The position numbers were made by a program, and so were the translations under genes. A stretch of 64,000 bases of DNA, from NCBI GenBank assembly GCA_036785705.1, contig JAWUZG010000056.1, positions 8,805,001-8,869,000 of the forward strand, written 5' to 3'. Positions within the stretch are counted from its first letter, which is position 1. Each line of letters opens with the position of its first letter. The notes under the pieces were generated by a model. That model made no database searches. It saw only the letters and a program-made list of their open reading frames with translations, and was not told the DNA's origin. Positions 8,945 to 22,338 of the stretch are shown here, piece by piece. The DNA is from Acanthornis magna (Eukaryota; Chordata; Aves; Passeriformes; Acanthizidae).

Positions 8945-11900
8945 ATAACTAGGTGTAGGGGTAGGGTTATGCCTAGGCTTAGCATTAGGAGATCTAAAGG
9001 GCCTCGAGCTCCAGGAACACCAAAGCTGGAAAGGGCCTGCCAAGGCAAACGCGGCAAGACCCCATCATGGCTGCTCCCACACCTTTCTGATCTGGACACC
9101 CCACATGGGTGGGCACCTCGGCCCCGGCCACCAGCTGCCATTTGGCCTAGAGTTAGGGTTGAGAGATTTAAAGAGTTACAAGCTCTGGGAACACTGGGGC
9201 TGGAAAGGGCCTGCCAAGGCCATCGCAGCAGTGCCCCAACACTGCTGCTGCCACACCTTTCTGGTAGGGAAAACCCAGGCATTGGGCTTGGCTAAATAAC
9301 TAGGTGTAGGCGTAGGAGTATGCCTAGGCTTAGCATTAGGAGATCTAAAGGGCCTCGAGCTCCAGGAACACCAAAGCTGGAAAGGGCCTGCCAAGGCAAA
9401 CGCGGCAAGACCCCATCATGGCTGCTCCCACACCTTTCTGATCTGGACACCCCACAGGGTTGGGCACCTCGGCCCCTGCCACCAGCTGCCATTTGGCCTA
9501 GAGTTAGGGTTGAGAGATTTAAAGAGTTACAAGCTCCGGGAACACTGGGGCTGGAAAGGGCCTGCCAAGGCCATCGCAACAGTGCCCCAACTTTGCTGCT
9601 CCTCCATCTTTCTGATAGGGAAAACCTAGGTACTGGGCTCGGGTAATTAACTAGGCTAGGGTTAGGGTTACGCCTAGGGTTAGGGTTAGGAGATCTAAAG
9701 GGCCTCGAGCTCCAGGAACACCAGGGCTGGAAAGGGCCTGCCAAGGCAAATGCGGCAAGGCTCCATCATGCCTGCTCTCACACCTTTCTGATCTGGACAC
9801 CCCACATGGCTGGGCACCTCAGCCCCTGCCACCAGCTGCCATTTGGCCTAGAGTTAGGGTTGAGAGACCTAAAGAGACTCGAGCTCTGGGAACACTGGGG
9901 CTGGAAAGGGCCTGCCAAGGCCATCGCAGCAGTGCCCTAACACTGCTGCTGCCACACCTTTCTGATAGGGAAAACCCAGGCATTGGGCTTGGGTAAATAA
10001 CTAGGTGTAGGGGTAGGGTTATGCCTAGGCTTAGCATTAGGAGATCTAAAGGGCCTCGAGCTCCAGGAACACCAGGGCTGGAAAGGGCCTGCCAAGGCAA
10101 ACGCGGCAAGGCCCCATCATGGCTGCTCCCACACCTTTCTGATCTGGACACCCCACATGGGTGGGCACCTCGGCCCCGGCCACCAGCTGCCATTTGGCCT
10201 AGAGTTAGGGTTGAGAGATTTAAAGAGTTACAAGCTCTGGGAACACTGGGGCTGGAAAGGGCCTGCCAAGGCCATTGCAACAGTGCCCCAACATTGCTGC
10301 TCCTCCATCTTTCTGATAGGGAAAACCTAGGTACTGGGCTAAGGGAAATTAACTAGGCTAGGGTTAGGGTTACACCTAGGGTTAGGGTTAGGAGATCTAA
10401 AGGGCCTCGAGCTCCAGGAACACCAGGGCTGGAAAGGGCCTGCAAAGGCAAACGCGGCAAGGCTCCATCATGCCTGCTCCCACACCTTTCTGATCTGGAC
10501 ACCCCACATGGGTGGGCACCTCAGCCCCTGCCACCAGCTGCCATTTGGCCTAGTGTTAGGGTTGAGAGATCTAAAGAGACTCGAGCTCCTGGAACACTGG
10601 GGCTGGAAAGGGCCTGCCAAGGCCATCGCAGCAGTGCCCCAACATTGCTGCTCCTCCATCTGTCTGATAGGGAAAACCAAGGTACTGGGCTCGGGCAATT
10701 AACTAGGCTAGGGTTAGGGTTACGCCTAGGGTTAGGGTTAGGAGATCTAAAGGGCCTCGAGCTCCAAGAACACCAAAGATGGAAAGGGCCTGCCAAGGCA
10801 AACGCGGCAAAGCCCCATCATGGCTGCTCCCACACCTTTCTGATCTGGACACGCCACATGGATGGGCACCTCGGCCCCGGCCACCAGCTGCCATTTGGCC
10901 TAGAGTTAGGGTTGAGAGATCTAAAGACCCTCGAGCTCTAGGAACACTGGGGCTGGAAAGGGCCTGCCAAGGCCATCGCAGCAGTGCCCCAACACTGCTG
11001 CTCCCACACCTTTTTGATAGGGAAAACCAGGCATTGGGCTTGGATAAATAACTAGGTGTAGGGGTAGGGTTATGCCTAGGCTTAGCATTAGGAGATGTAA
11101 AGGGCCTCGAGCTCCAGGAACACCAGGGCTGGAAAGGGCCTGCCAAGGCAAACGCGGCAAGGCCCCATCATGGCTGCTCCCACACCTTTCTGATCTGGAC
11201 ACCCCACATGGGTGGGCACCTCAGCCCCTGCCACCAGCTGCCATTTGGCCTAGTGTTAGGGTTGAGAGATCTAAAGAGACTCGAGCTCCTGGAACACTGG
11301 GGCTGGAAAGGGCCTGCCAAGGCCATCGCAGCAGTGCCCCAACATTGCTGCTCCTCCATCTTTCTGATAGGGAAAACTTAGGTACTGGGCTTGGGTAATT
11401 AACTAGGCTAGGGTTAGGGTTACACCTAGGGTTAGGCTTAGGAGATCTAAAGGGCCTCGAGCTCCAGGAACACCAGGGCTGGAAAGGGCCTGCCAAGGCG
11501 AACGCAGCAAGGTCCCAACATGGCTGCTCCCACACCTTTCTGATCTGGACACCCCACATGGGTGGGCACCTCGGCCCCTGCCACCAGCTGCCATTTGGCC
11601 TAGAGTTAGGGTTGAGAGATTTAAAGAGTTACAAGCTCTGGGAACACTGGGGCTGGAAAGGGCCTGCCAAGGCCATCGCAGCAGTGCCCCAACACTGCTG
11701 CTCCCACACCTTTCTGATAGGGAAAACCCAGGCATTGGGCTTGGGTAAATTACTCGGTGTAGGCGTAGGAGTATGCCTAGGCTTAGCATTAGGAGATCTA
11801 AAGGGCTTCGAGCTCCAGGAACACCAAAGCTGGAAAGGGCCTGCCAAGGCAAACGCGGCAAGGCCCCATCATGGCTGCTCCCACACCTTTCTGATCTGGA

Positions 11901-13189
11901 CACGCCACAGGGTTGGGCACCTCGGCCCCTGCCACCAGCTGCCATTTGGCCTAGTGTTAGGGTTGAGAGATCTAAAGAGACTCGAGCTCCTGGAACACTG
12001 GGGCTGGAAAGGGCCTGCCAAGGCCATCGCAGCAGTGCCCCAACACTGCTGCTCCCACACCTTTCTGATAGGGAAAACCCAGGCATTGGCTTGGGTAAAT
12101 AACTAGGTGTAGGGGTAGGGTTATGCCTAGGCTTAGCATTAGGAGATCTAAAGGGCCTCGAGCTCCAGGAACACCAGGGCTGGAAAGGGCCTGCCAAGGC
12201 AAACGCGGCAAGACCCCATCATGGCTGCTCTCACACCTTTCTGATCTGGACACCCCACATGGGGTGGGCACCTCGGCCCCGGCCACCAGCTGCCATTTGG
12301 CCTAGAGTTAGGGTTGAGAGATTTAAAGAGTTACAAGCTCCGGGGAACACTGGGGGGGAACCTGGGGCTGGAAAGGGCCTGCCAAGGCCATCGCAGCAGT
12401 GCCCCAACACTGCTGCTGCCACACCTTTCTGATAGGGAAAACCCAGGCATTGGGCTTGGGTAAATAACTAGGTGTAGGCGTAGGAGTATGCCTAGGCTTA
12501 GCATTAGGAGATCTAAAGGGCTTCGAGCTCCAGGAACACCAAAGCTGGAAAGGGCCTGCCAAGGCAAACGCGGCAAGGCCCCATCATGGCTGCTCCCACA
12601 CCTTTCTGATCTGGACACGCCACAGGGTTGGGCACCTCGGCCCCTGCCACCAGCTGCCATTTGGCCTAGTGTTAGGGTTGAGAGATCTAAAGAGACTCGA
12701 GCTCCTGGAACACTGGGGCTGGAAAGGGCCTGCCAAGGCCATCGCAGCAGTGCCCCAACACTGCTGCTCCCACACCTTTCTGATAGGGTAAACCCAGGCA
12801 TTGGGCTTGGGTAAATAACTAGGTGTAGGGGTAGGGTTATGCCAAGGCTTAGCATTAGGAGATCTAAAGGGCCTCGAGCTCCAGGAACACCAGGGCTGGA
12901 AAGGGCCTGCCAAGGCAAACGCGGCAAGGCCCCATCATGGCTGCTCCCACACCTTTCTGATCTGGACACGCCACAGGGTTGGGCACCTCGGCCCCTGCCA
13001 CCAGCTGCCATTTGGCCTAGTGTTAGGGTTGAGAGATTTAAAGAGTTACAAGCTCTGGGAACACTGGGGCTGGAAAGGGCCTGCCAAGGCCATCGCAGCA
13101 GTGCCCCAACACTGCTGCTCCCACACCTTTCTGATAGGGAAAACCCAGGCATTGGGCTTGGGTAAATAACTAGGTGTAGGCGTAGGAGT
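8945..13189 (+). repeat. Satellite between S block copy 2 and block Q copy 1
   Basis: About twelve dimers. 9,292-11,150 matches 1,577-3,430 (7,715 bp). The dimer at 11,072 is a hybrid: its left part (GGAGATGTAAAGG) matches 3,358 and its right part matches 3,709, so one 351-bp dimer was lost here. The stretch ends in five L2 tails in a row (11773, 12123, 12488, 12839, 13190), the longest such run. It contains the small indels listed separately. Confidence 0.85.
12081..12372 (+). other. Indel cluster: 1-bp loss and 14-bp gain
   Basis: At 12,081-12,090 GCATTGGCTTGG lacks one G. In the next dimer CATGGGGTGGG has one G too many (about 12,261), CTCCGGGGAAC has one too many, and the following G run with GGGAACCT adds about 12 more, an imperfect copy of the adjacent GGGGAACACTGG. 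The L2-to-L2 distance is therefore 365 instead of 351. Several changes are in G runs, so a consensus or assembly error is possible. Confidence 0.75.
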
Positions 13190-16100
13190 ATGCCTAGGCT
13201 TAGCATTAGGAGATCTAAAGGGCCTCGAGCTCCAGGAACACCAGGGCTGGAAAGGGCCTGCCAAGGCAAACGCGGCAAGGCCCCATCATGGCTGCTCCCA
13301 CACCTTTCTGATCTGGACACGCCACAGGGTTGGGCACCTCGGCCCCTGCCACCAGCTGCCATTTGGCCTAGTGTTAGGGTTGAGAGATCTAAAGAGACTC
13401 GAGCTCCTGGAACACTGGGGCTGGAAAGGGCCTGCCAAGGCCATCGCAGCAGTGCCCCAACATTGCCGCTCCTCCATCTTTCTGATAGGGAAAACCAAGG
13501 TACTGGGCTTGGGTAATTAACTAGGCTAGGGTTAGGGTTACGCCTAGGGTTAGGGTTAGGAGATCTAAAGGGTCTCGAGCTCCAGGAACACCAGGGCTGG
13601 AAAGGGCCTGCCAAGGCAAACGCGGCAAGGCCCCATCATGGCTGCTCCCACACCTTTCTGATCTGGACACCCCACATGGCTGGGCACCTCGGCCCCGGCC
13701 ACCAGCTGCCATTTGGCCTAGAGTTAGGGTTGAGAGATTTAAAGAGTTACAAGCTCTGGGAACACTGGGGCTGGAAAGGGCCTGCCAAGGCCATCGCAGC
13801 AGTGCCCCAACACTGCTGCTGCCACACCTTTCTGGTAGGGAAAACCCAGGCATTGGGCTTGGCTAAATAACTAGGTGTAGGCGTAGGAGTATGCCTAGGC
13901 TTAGCATTAGGAGATCTAAAGGGCCTCGAGCTCCAGGAACACCAAAGCTGGAAAGGGCCTGCCAAGGCAAACGCGGCAAGACCCCATCATGGCTGCTCCC
14001 ACACCTTTCTGATCTGGACACCCCACATGGGTGGGCACCTCGGCCCCGGCCACCAGCTGCCATTTGGCCTAGAGTTAGGGTTGAGAGATTTAAAGAGTTA
14101 CAAGCTCCGGGAACACTGGGGCTGGAAAGGGCCTGCCAAGGCCATCGCAACAGTGCCCCAACATTGCTGCTCCTCCATCTTTCTGATAGGGAAAACCTAG
14201 GTACTGGGCTCGGGTAATTAACTAGGCTAGGGTTAGGGTTACGCCTAGGGTTAGGGTTAGGAGATCTAAAGGGCCTCGAGCTCCAGGAACACCAGGGCTG
14301 GAAAGGGCCTGCCAAGGCAAATGCGGCAAGGCTCGATCATGCCTGCTCTCACACCTTTCTGATCTGGACACCCCACATGGCTGGGCACCTCAGCCCCTGC
14401 CACCAGCTGCCATTTGGCCTAGAGTTAGGGTTGAGAGACCTAAAGAGACTCGAGCTCTGGGAACACTGGGGCTGGAAAGGGCCTGCCAAGGCCATCGCAG
14501 CAGTGCCCTAACACTGCTGCTGCCACACCTTTCTGATAGGGAAAACCCAGGCATTGGGCTTGGGTAAATAACTAGGTGTAGGGGTAGGGTTATGCCTAGG
14601 CTTAGCATTAGGAGATGTAAAGGGCCTCGAGCTCCAGGAACACCAGGGCTGGAAAGGGCCTGCCAAGGCAAACGCGGCAAGGCCCCATCATGGCTGCTCC
14701 CACACCTTTCTGATCTGGACACGCCACAGGGTTGGGCACCTCGGCCCCTGCCACCAGCTGCCATTTGGCCTAGTGTTAGGGTTGAGAGATCTAAAGAGAC
14801 TCGAGCTCCTGGAACACTGGGGCTGGAAAGGGCCTGCCAAGGCCATCGCAGCAGTGCCCCAACATTGCTGCTCCTCCATCTTTCTGATAGGGAAAAACAA
14901 GGTACTGGGCTCGGGTAATTAACTAGGCTAGGGTTAGGGTTACGCCTAGGGTTAGGGTTAGGAGATCTAAAGGGCCTCGAGCTCCAGGAACACCAGGGCT
15001 GGAAAGGGCCTGCCAAGGCAAACGCGGCAAGACCCCATCATGGCTGCTCTCACACCTTTCTGATCTGGACACCCCACATGGGTGGGCACCTCGGCCCCGG
15101 CCACCAGCTGCCATTTGGCCTAGAGTTAGGGTTGAGAGATTTAAAGAGTTACAAGCTCCGGGAACACTGGGGCTGGAAAGGGCCTGCCAAGGACATCGCA
15201 ACAGTGCCCCAACATTGCTGCTCCTCCATCTTTCTGATAGGGAAAACCTAGGTACTGGGCTAAGGGAAATTAACTAGGCTAGGGTTAGGGTTACGACTAG
15301 GGTTAGGCTTAGGAGATCTAAAGGGCCTTGAGCTCCAGGAACACCAGGGCTGGAAAGGGCCTGCCAAGGCAAACGCGGCAAGGCCCCATCATGGCTGCTC
15401 CCACACCTTTCTGATCTGGACACCCCACATGGCTGGGCACCTCAGCCCCTGCCACCAGCTGCCATTTGGCCTAGAGTTAGGGTTGAGAGACCTAAAGAGA
15501 CTCGAGCTCTGGGAACACTGGGGCTGGAAAGGGCCTGCCAAGGCCATCGCAGCAGTGCCCTAACACTGCTGCTCCCACACCTTTCTGATAGGGAAAACCC
15601 AGGCATTGGGCTTGGGTAAATAACTAGGTGTAGGGGTAGGGTTATGCCAAGGCTTAGCATTAGGAGATCTAAAGGGCCTCGAGCTCCAGGAACACCAGGG
15701 CTGGAAAGGGCCTGCCAAGGCAAACGCGGCAAGGCCCCATCATGGCTGCTCCCACACCTTTCTGATCTGGACACGCCACAGGGTTGGGCACCTCGGCCCC
15801 TGCCACCAGCTGCCATTTGGCCTAGTGTTAGGGTTGAGAGATCTAAAGAGACTCGAGCTCCTGGAACACTGGGGCTGGAAAGGGCCTGCCAAGGCCATCG
15901 CAGCAGTGCCCCAACATTGCTGCTCCTCCATCTGTCTGATAGGGAAAACCAAGGTACTGGGCTTGGGTAATTAACTAGGCTAGGGTTAGGGTTACACCTA
16001 GGGTTAGGGTTAGGAGATCTAAAGGGCCTTGAGCTCCAGGAACACCAGGGCTGGAAAGGGCCTGCCAAGGCAAATGCGGCAAAGCCCCAACATGGCTGCT

Positions 16101-18870
16101 CCCACACCTTTCTGATCTGGACACGCCACATGGATGGGCACCTCGGCCCCTGCCACCAGCTGCCATTTGGCCTAGTGTTAGGGTTGAGAGATCTAAAGAG
16201 ACTCGAGCTCCTGGAACACTGGGGCTGGAAAGGGCCTGCCAAGGCCATCGCAACAGTGCCCCAACATTGCTGCTCCTCCATCTTTCTGATAGGGAAAACC
16301 TAGGTACTGGGCTCGGGTAATTAACTAGGCTAGGGTTAGGGTTACGACTAGGGTTAGGGTTAGGAGATCTAAAGGGCCTCGAGCTCCAGGAACACCAGGG
16401 CTGGAAAGGGCCTGCCAAGGCAAACGCGGCAAGGCTCCATCATGCCTGCTCCCACACCTTTCTGATCTGGACACCCCACATGGCTGGGCACCTCAGCCCC
16501 TGCCACCAGCTGCCATTTGGCCTAGAGTTAGGGTTGAGAGATTTAAAGAGTTACAAGCTCTGGGAACACTGGGGCTGGAAAGGGCCTGCCAAGGCCATCG
16601 CAGCAGTGCCCCAACATTGCTGCTCCTCCGTCTTTCTGATAGGAAAAACCCAGGCATTGGGCTTGGGTAAATAACTAGGTGTAGGGGTAGGGTTATGCCT
16701 AGGCTTAGCATTAGGAGATCTAAAGGGCCTCGAGCTCCGGGAACACCAGGGCTGGAAAGGGCCTGCCAAGGCAAACGCGGCAAGGCCCCATCATGGCTGC
16801 TCCCACACCTTTCTGATCTGGACACGCCACAGGGTTGGGCACCTGGGCCCCTGCCTCCAGCTGCCATTTGGCCTAGAGTTAGGGTTGAGAGATCTAAAGA
16901 GACTCGAGCTCCTGGAACACTGGGGCTGGAAAGGGCCTGCCAAGGCCATCGCAGCAGTGCCCCAGCATTGCTGCTCCTCCATCTTTCTGATAGGGAAAAC
17001 TTAGGTACTGGGCTTGGGTAATTAACTAGGCTAGGGTTAGGGTTACGCCTAGGGTTAGGCTTAGGAGATCTAAAGGGCCTCGAGCTCCAGGAACACCAGG
17101 GCTGGAAAGGGCCTGCCAAGGCAAACGCGGCAAGGCCCCATCATGGCTGCTCCCACACCTTTCTGATCTGGACACGCCACAGGGTTCGGCACCTCGGCCC
17201 CTGCCACCAGCTGCCATTTGGCCTAGTGTTAGGGTTGAGAGATCTAAAGAGACTCGAGCTCCTGGAACACTGGGGCTGGAAAGGGCCTGCCAAGACCATC
17301 GCAGCAGTGCCCCAACACTGCTGCTCCCACACCTTTCTGATAGGGAAAACCCAGGCATTGGGCTTGGGTAAATAACTAGGTGTAGGGGTAGGGTTATGCC
17401 TAGGCTTAGCATTAGGAGATCTAAAGGGCCTCGAGCTCCAGGAACACCAAAGCTGGAAAGGGCCTGCCAAGGCAAACGCGGCAAGACCCCATCATGGCTG
17501 CTCCCACACCTTTCTGATCTGGACACCCCACATGGGTGGGCACCTCGGCCCCGGCCACCAGCTGCCATTTGGCCTAGAGTTAGGGTTGAGAGATTTAAAG
17601 AGTTACAAGCTCTGGGAACACTGGGGCTGGAAAGGGCCTGCCAAGGCCATTGCAACAGTGCCCCAACATTGCTGCTCCTCCATCTTTCTGATAGGGAAAA
17701 CCTAGGTACTGGGCTAAGGGAAATTAACTAGGCTAGGGTTAGGGTTACACCTAGGGTTAGGGTTAGGAGATCTAAAGGGCCTCGAGCTCCAGGAACACCA
17801 GGGCTGGAAAGGGCCTGCCAAGGCAAACGCGGCAAGGCCCCATCATGCCTGCTCCCACACCTTTCTGATCTGGACACGCCACAGGGTTGGGCACCTCGGC
17901 CCCGGCCACCAGCTGCCATTTGGCCTAGTGTTAGGGTTGAGAGATCTAAAGAGACTCGAGCTCCTGGAACACTGGGGCTGGAAAGGGCCTGCCAAGGCCA
18001 TCGCAGCAGTGCCCCAACATTGCTGCTCCTCCATCTGTCTGATAGGGAAAACCAAGGTACTGGGCTCGGGTAATTAACTAGGCTAGGGTTAGGGTTACGC
18101 CTAGGGTTAGGGTTAGGAGATCTAAAGGGCCTCGAGCTCCAGGAACACCAAAGATGGAAAGGGCCTGCCAAGGCAAACTCGGCAAAGCCCCAACATGGCT
18201 GCTCCCACACCTTTCTGATCTGGACACGCCACATGGATGGGCACCTCGGCCCCTGCCACCAGCTGCCATTTGGCCTAGAGTTAGGGTTGAGAGATCTAAA
18301 GAGCCTCGAGCTCTAGGAACACTGGGGCTGGAAAGGGCCTGCCAAGGCCATCGCAGCAGTGCCCCAACACTGCTGCTCCCACACCTTTCTGATAGGGAAA
18401 ACCCAGGCATTGGGCTTGGATAAATAACTAGGTGTAGGGGTAGGGTTATGCCAAGGCTTAGCATTAGGAGATGTAAAGGGCCTCGAGCTCCAGGAACACC
18501 AGGGCTGGAAAGGGCCTGCCAAGGCAAACGCGGCAAGGCCCCATCATGGCTGCTCCCACACCTTTCTGATCTGGACACGCCACAGGGTTGGGCACCTCGG
18601 CCCCTGCCACCAGCTGCCATTTGGCCTAGTGTTAGGGTTGAGAGATCTAAAGAGACTCGAGCTCCTGGAACACTGGGGCTGGAAAGGGCCTGCCAAGGCC
18701 ATCGCAGCAGTGCCCCAACACTGCTGCTGCCACACCTTTCTGATAGGGAAAACCCAGGCATTGGGCTTGGGTAAATAACTAGGTGTAGGCGTAGGAGTAT
18801 GCCTAGGCTTAGCATTAGGAGATCTAAAGGGCTTCGAGCTCCAGGAACACCAAAGCTGGAAAGGGCCTGC
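13190..18870 (+). repeat. Block Q, copy 1 (matches 27,563-33,242)
   Basis: About 16 dimers match 27,563-33,242 at a distance of 14,373 bp, falling to 14,372. Tail order is the same (spacings 2, 2, 3, 3, 2, 3, 1, in dimers). A rare change, GGCTCGATCATG at 14,331, recurs exactly at 28,704. The run contains S block copy 3. The part from about 14,216 to 18,149 also matches 20,176-24,108 at 5,960 bp. Confidence 0.82.
16380..18423 (+). repeat. S block copy 3
   Basis: Markers are CCTGCCTCC at 16,850, CCCAGCATTG in the next B, GCCAAGACC at about 17,290, the CTAAGGGAAATTAAC tail at about 17,713, and AAGATGGAAAGG with ACTCGGCAAAGCC near 18,150-18,190. It lies at +9,479 from copy 2. One A monomer here reads CCCCGGCC before TAGTG (about 17,902), where copies 2 and 5 read CCCCTGCC. 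Confidence 0.85.
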
Positions 18871-21800
18871 CAAGGCAAACGCGGCAAGGCTCCATCATGC
18901 CTGCTCCCACACCTTTCTGATCTGGACACGCCACAGGGTTTGGCACCTCGGCCCCTGCCACCAGCTGCCATTTGGCCTAGTGTTAGGGTTGAGAGATCTA
19001 AAGAGACTCGAGCTCCTGGAACACTGGGGCTGGAAAGGGCCTGCCAAGGCCATCGCAGCAGTGCCCCAACACTGCTGCTGCCACACCTTTCTGGTAGGGA
19101 AAACCCAGGCATTGGGCTTGGCTAAATAACTAGGTGTAGGCGTAGGAGTATGCCTAGGCTTAGCATTAGGAGATCTAAAGGGCCTCGAGCTCCAGGAACA
19201 CCAAAGCTGGAAAGGGCCTGCCAAGGCAAACGCGGCAAGACCCCATCATGGCTGCTCCCACACCTTTCTGATCTGGACACCCCACATGGGTGGGCACCTC
19301 GGCCCCGGCCACCAGCTGCCATTTGGCCTAGAGTTAGGGTTGAGAGATTTAAAGAGTTACAAGCTCCGGGAACACTGGGGCTGGAAAGGGCCTGCCAAGG
19401 CCATCGCAACAGTGCCCCAACTTTGCTGCTCCTCCATCTTTCTGATAGGGAAAACCTAGGTACTGGGCTCGGGTAATTAACTAGGCTAGGGTTAGGGTTA
19501 CGCCTAGGGTTAGGGTTAGGAGATCTAAAGGGCCTCGAGCTCCAGGAACACCAGGGCTGGAAAGGGCCTGCCAAGGCAAATGCGGCAAGGCTCCATCATG
19601 CCTGCTCTCACACCTTTCTGATCTGGACACCCCACATGGCTGGGCACCTCAGCCCCTGCCACCAGCTGCCATTTGGCCTAGAGTTAGGGTTGAGAGACCT
19701 AAAGAGACTCGAGCTCTGGGAACACTGGGGCTGGAAAGGGCCTGCCAAGGCCATCGCAGCAGTGCCCTAACACTGCTGCTGCCACACCTTTCTGATAGGG
19801 AAAACCCAGGCATTGGGCTTGGGTAAATAACTAGGTGTAGGGGTAGGGTTATGCCTAGGCTTAGCATTAGGAGATCTAAAGGGCCTCGAGCTCCAGGAAC
19901 ACCAGGGCTGGAAAGGGCCTGCCAAGGCAAACGCGGCAAGGCCCCATCATGGCTGCTCCCACACCTTTCTGATCTGGACACCCCACATGGGTGGGCACCT
20001 CGGCCCCGGCCACCAGCTGCCATTTGGCCTAGAGTTAGGGTTGAGAGATTTAAAGAGTTACAAGCTCTGGGAACACTGGGGCTGGAAAGGGCCTGCCAAG
20101 GCCATTGCAGCAGTGCCCCAACATTGCTGCTCCTCCATCTGTCTGATAGGGAAAACTTAGGTACTGGGCTTGGGTAATTAACTAGGCTAGGGTTAGGGTT
20201 ACGCCTAGGGTTAGGGTTAGGAGATCTAAAGGGCCTCGAGCTCCAGGAACACCAGGGCTGGAAAGGGCCTGCCAAGGCAAATGCGGCAAGGCTCCATCAT
20301 GCCTGCTCTCACACCTTTCTGATCTGGACACCCCACATGGCTGGGCACCTCAGCCCCTGCCACCAGCTGCCATTTGGCCTAGAGTTAGGGTTGAGAGACC
20401 TAAAGAGACTCGAGCTCTGGGAACACTGGGGCTGGAAAGGGCCTGCCAAGGCCATCGCAGCAGTGCCCTAACACTGCTGCTGCCACACCTTTCTGATAGG
20501 GAAAACCCAGGCATTGGGCTTGGGTAAATAACTAGGTGTAGGGGTAGGGTTATGCCAAGGCTTAGCATTAGGAGATGTAAAGGGCCTCGAGCTCCAGGAA
20601 CACCAGGGCTGGAAAGGGCCTGCCAAGGCAAACGCGGCAAGGCCCCATCATGGCTGCTCCCACACCTTTCTGATCTGGACACGCCACAGGGTTGGGCACC
20701 TCGGCTCCTGCCACCAGCTGCCATTTGGCCTAGTGTTAGGGTTGAGAGATCTAAAGAGACTCGAGCTCCTGGAACACTGGGGCTGGAAAGGGCCTGCCAA
20801 GGCCATCGCAGCAGTGCCCCAACATTGCTGCTCCTCCATCTTTCTGATAGGGAAAAACAAGGTACTGGGCTCGGGTAATTAACTAGGCTAGGGTTAGGGT
20901 TACGCCTAGGGTTAGGGTTAGGAGATCTAAAGGGCCTCGAGCTCCAGGAACACCAGGGCTGGAAAGGGCCTGCCAAGGCAAACGCGGCAAGACCCCATCA
21001 TGGCTGCTCTCACACCTTTCTGATCTGGACACCCCACATGGGTGGGCACCTCGGCCCCGGCCACCAGCTGCCATTTGGCCTAGAGTTAGGGTTGAGAGAT
21101 TTAAAGAGTTACAAGCTCCGGGAACACTGGGGCTGGAAAGGGCCTGCCAAGGACATCGCAACAGTGCCCCAACATTGCTGCTCCTCCATCTTTCTGATAG
21201 GGAAAACCTAGGTACTGGGCTCGGGTAATTAACTAGGCTAGGGTTAGGGTTACGACTAGGGTTAGGCTTAGGAGATCTAAAGGGCCTCGAGCTCCAGGAA
21301 CACCAGGGCTGGAAAGGGCCTGCCAAGGCAAACGCGGCAAGGCTCCATCATGCCTGCTCCCACACCTTTCTGATCTGGACACCCCACATGGCTGGGCACC
21401 TCGGCCCCTGCCACCAGCTGCCATTTGGCCTAGAGTTAGGGTTGAGAGACCTAAAGAGACTCGAGCTCTGGGAACACTGGGGCTGGAAAGGGCCTGCCAA
21501 GGCCATCGCAGCAGTGCCCTAACACTGCTGCTCCCACACCTTTCTGATAGGGAAAACCCAGGCATTGGGCTTGGGTAAATAACTAGGTGTAGGGGTAGGG
21601 TTATGCCAAGGCTTAGCATTAGGAGATCTAAAGGGCCTCGAGCTCCAGGAACACCAGGGCTGGAAAGGGCCTGCCAAGGCAAACGCGGCAAGGCCCCATC
21701 ATGGCTGCTCCCACACCTTTCTGATCTGGACACGCCACAGGGTTCGGCACCTCGGCCCCTGCCACCAGCTGCCATTTGGCCTAGTGTTAGGGTTGAGAGA

Positions 21801-22338
21801 TCTAAAGAGACTCGAGCTCCTGGAACACTGGGGCTGGAAAGGGCCTGCCAAGGCCATCGCAGCAGTGCCCCAACATTGCTGCTCCTCCATCTGTCTGATA
21901 GGGAAAACCAAGGTACTGGGCTTGGGTAATTAACTAGGCTAGGGTTAGGGTTACACCTAGGGTTAGGGTTAGGAGATCTAAAGGGCCTTGAGCTCCAGGA
22001 ACACCAGGGCTGGAAAGGGCCTGCCAAGGCAAATGCGGCAAAGCCCCAACATGGCTGCTCCCACACCTTTCTGATCTGGACACGCCACATGGATGGGCAC
22101 CTCGGCCCCTGCCACCAGCTGCCATTTGGCCTAGTGTTAGGGTTGAGAGATCTAAAGAGACTCGAGCTCCTGGAACACTGGGGCTGGAAAGGGCCTGCCA
22201 AGGCCATCGCAACAGTGCCCCAACATTGCTGCTCCTCCATCTTTCTGATAGGGAAAACCTAGGTACTGGGCTCGGCTAATTAACTAGCCTAGGGTTAGGG
22301 TTACGACTAGGGTTAGGGTTAGGAGATCTAAAGGGCCT
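18424..22338 (+). repeat. Satellite between S block copies 3 and 4
   Basis: About eleven dimers. 19,122-20,111 resembles 9,292-10,280 (9,830 bp apart), including the rare ACTTTGCTG in the B core. From about 20,176 onward it matches 14,216 onward at 5,960 bp. A two-dimer segment around 19,851 has no counterpart in the 14-kb copy, so it was gained here or lost there. At 22,262-22,290 the tail reads GGCTAATTAACTAGCC, a local variant. Confidence 0.82.
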
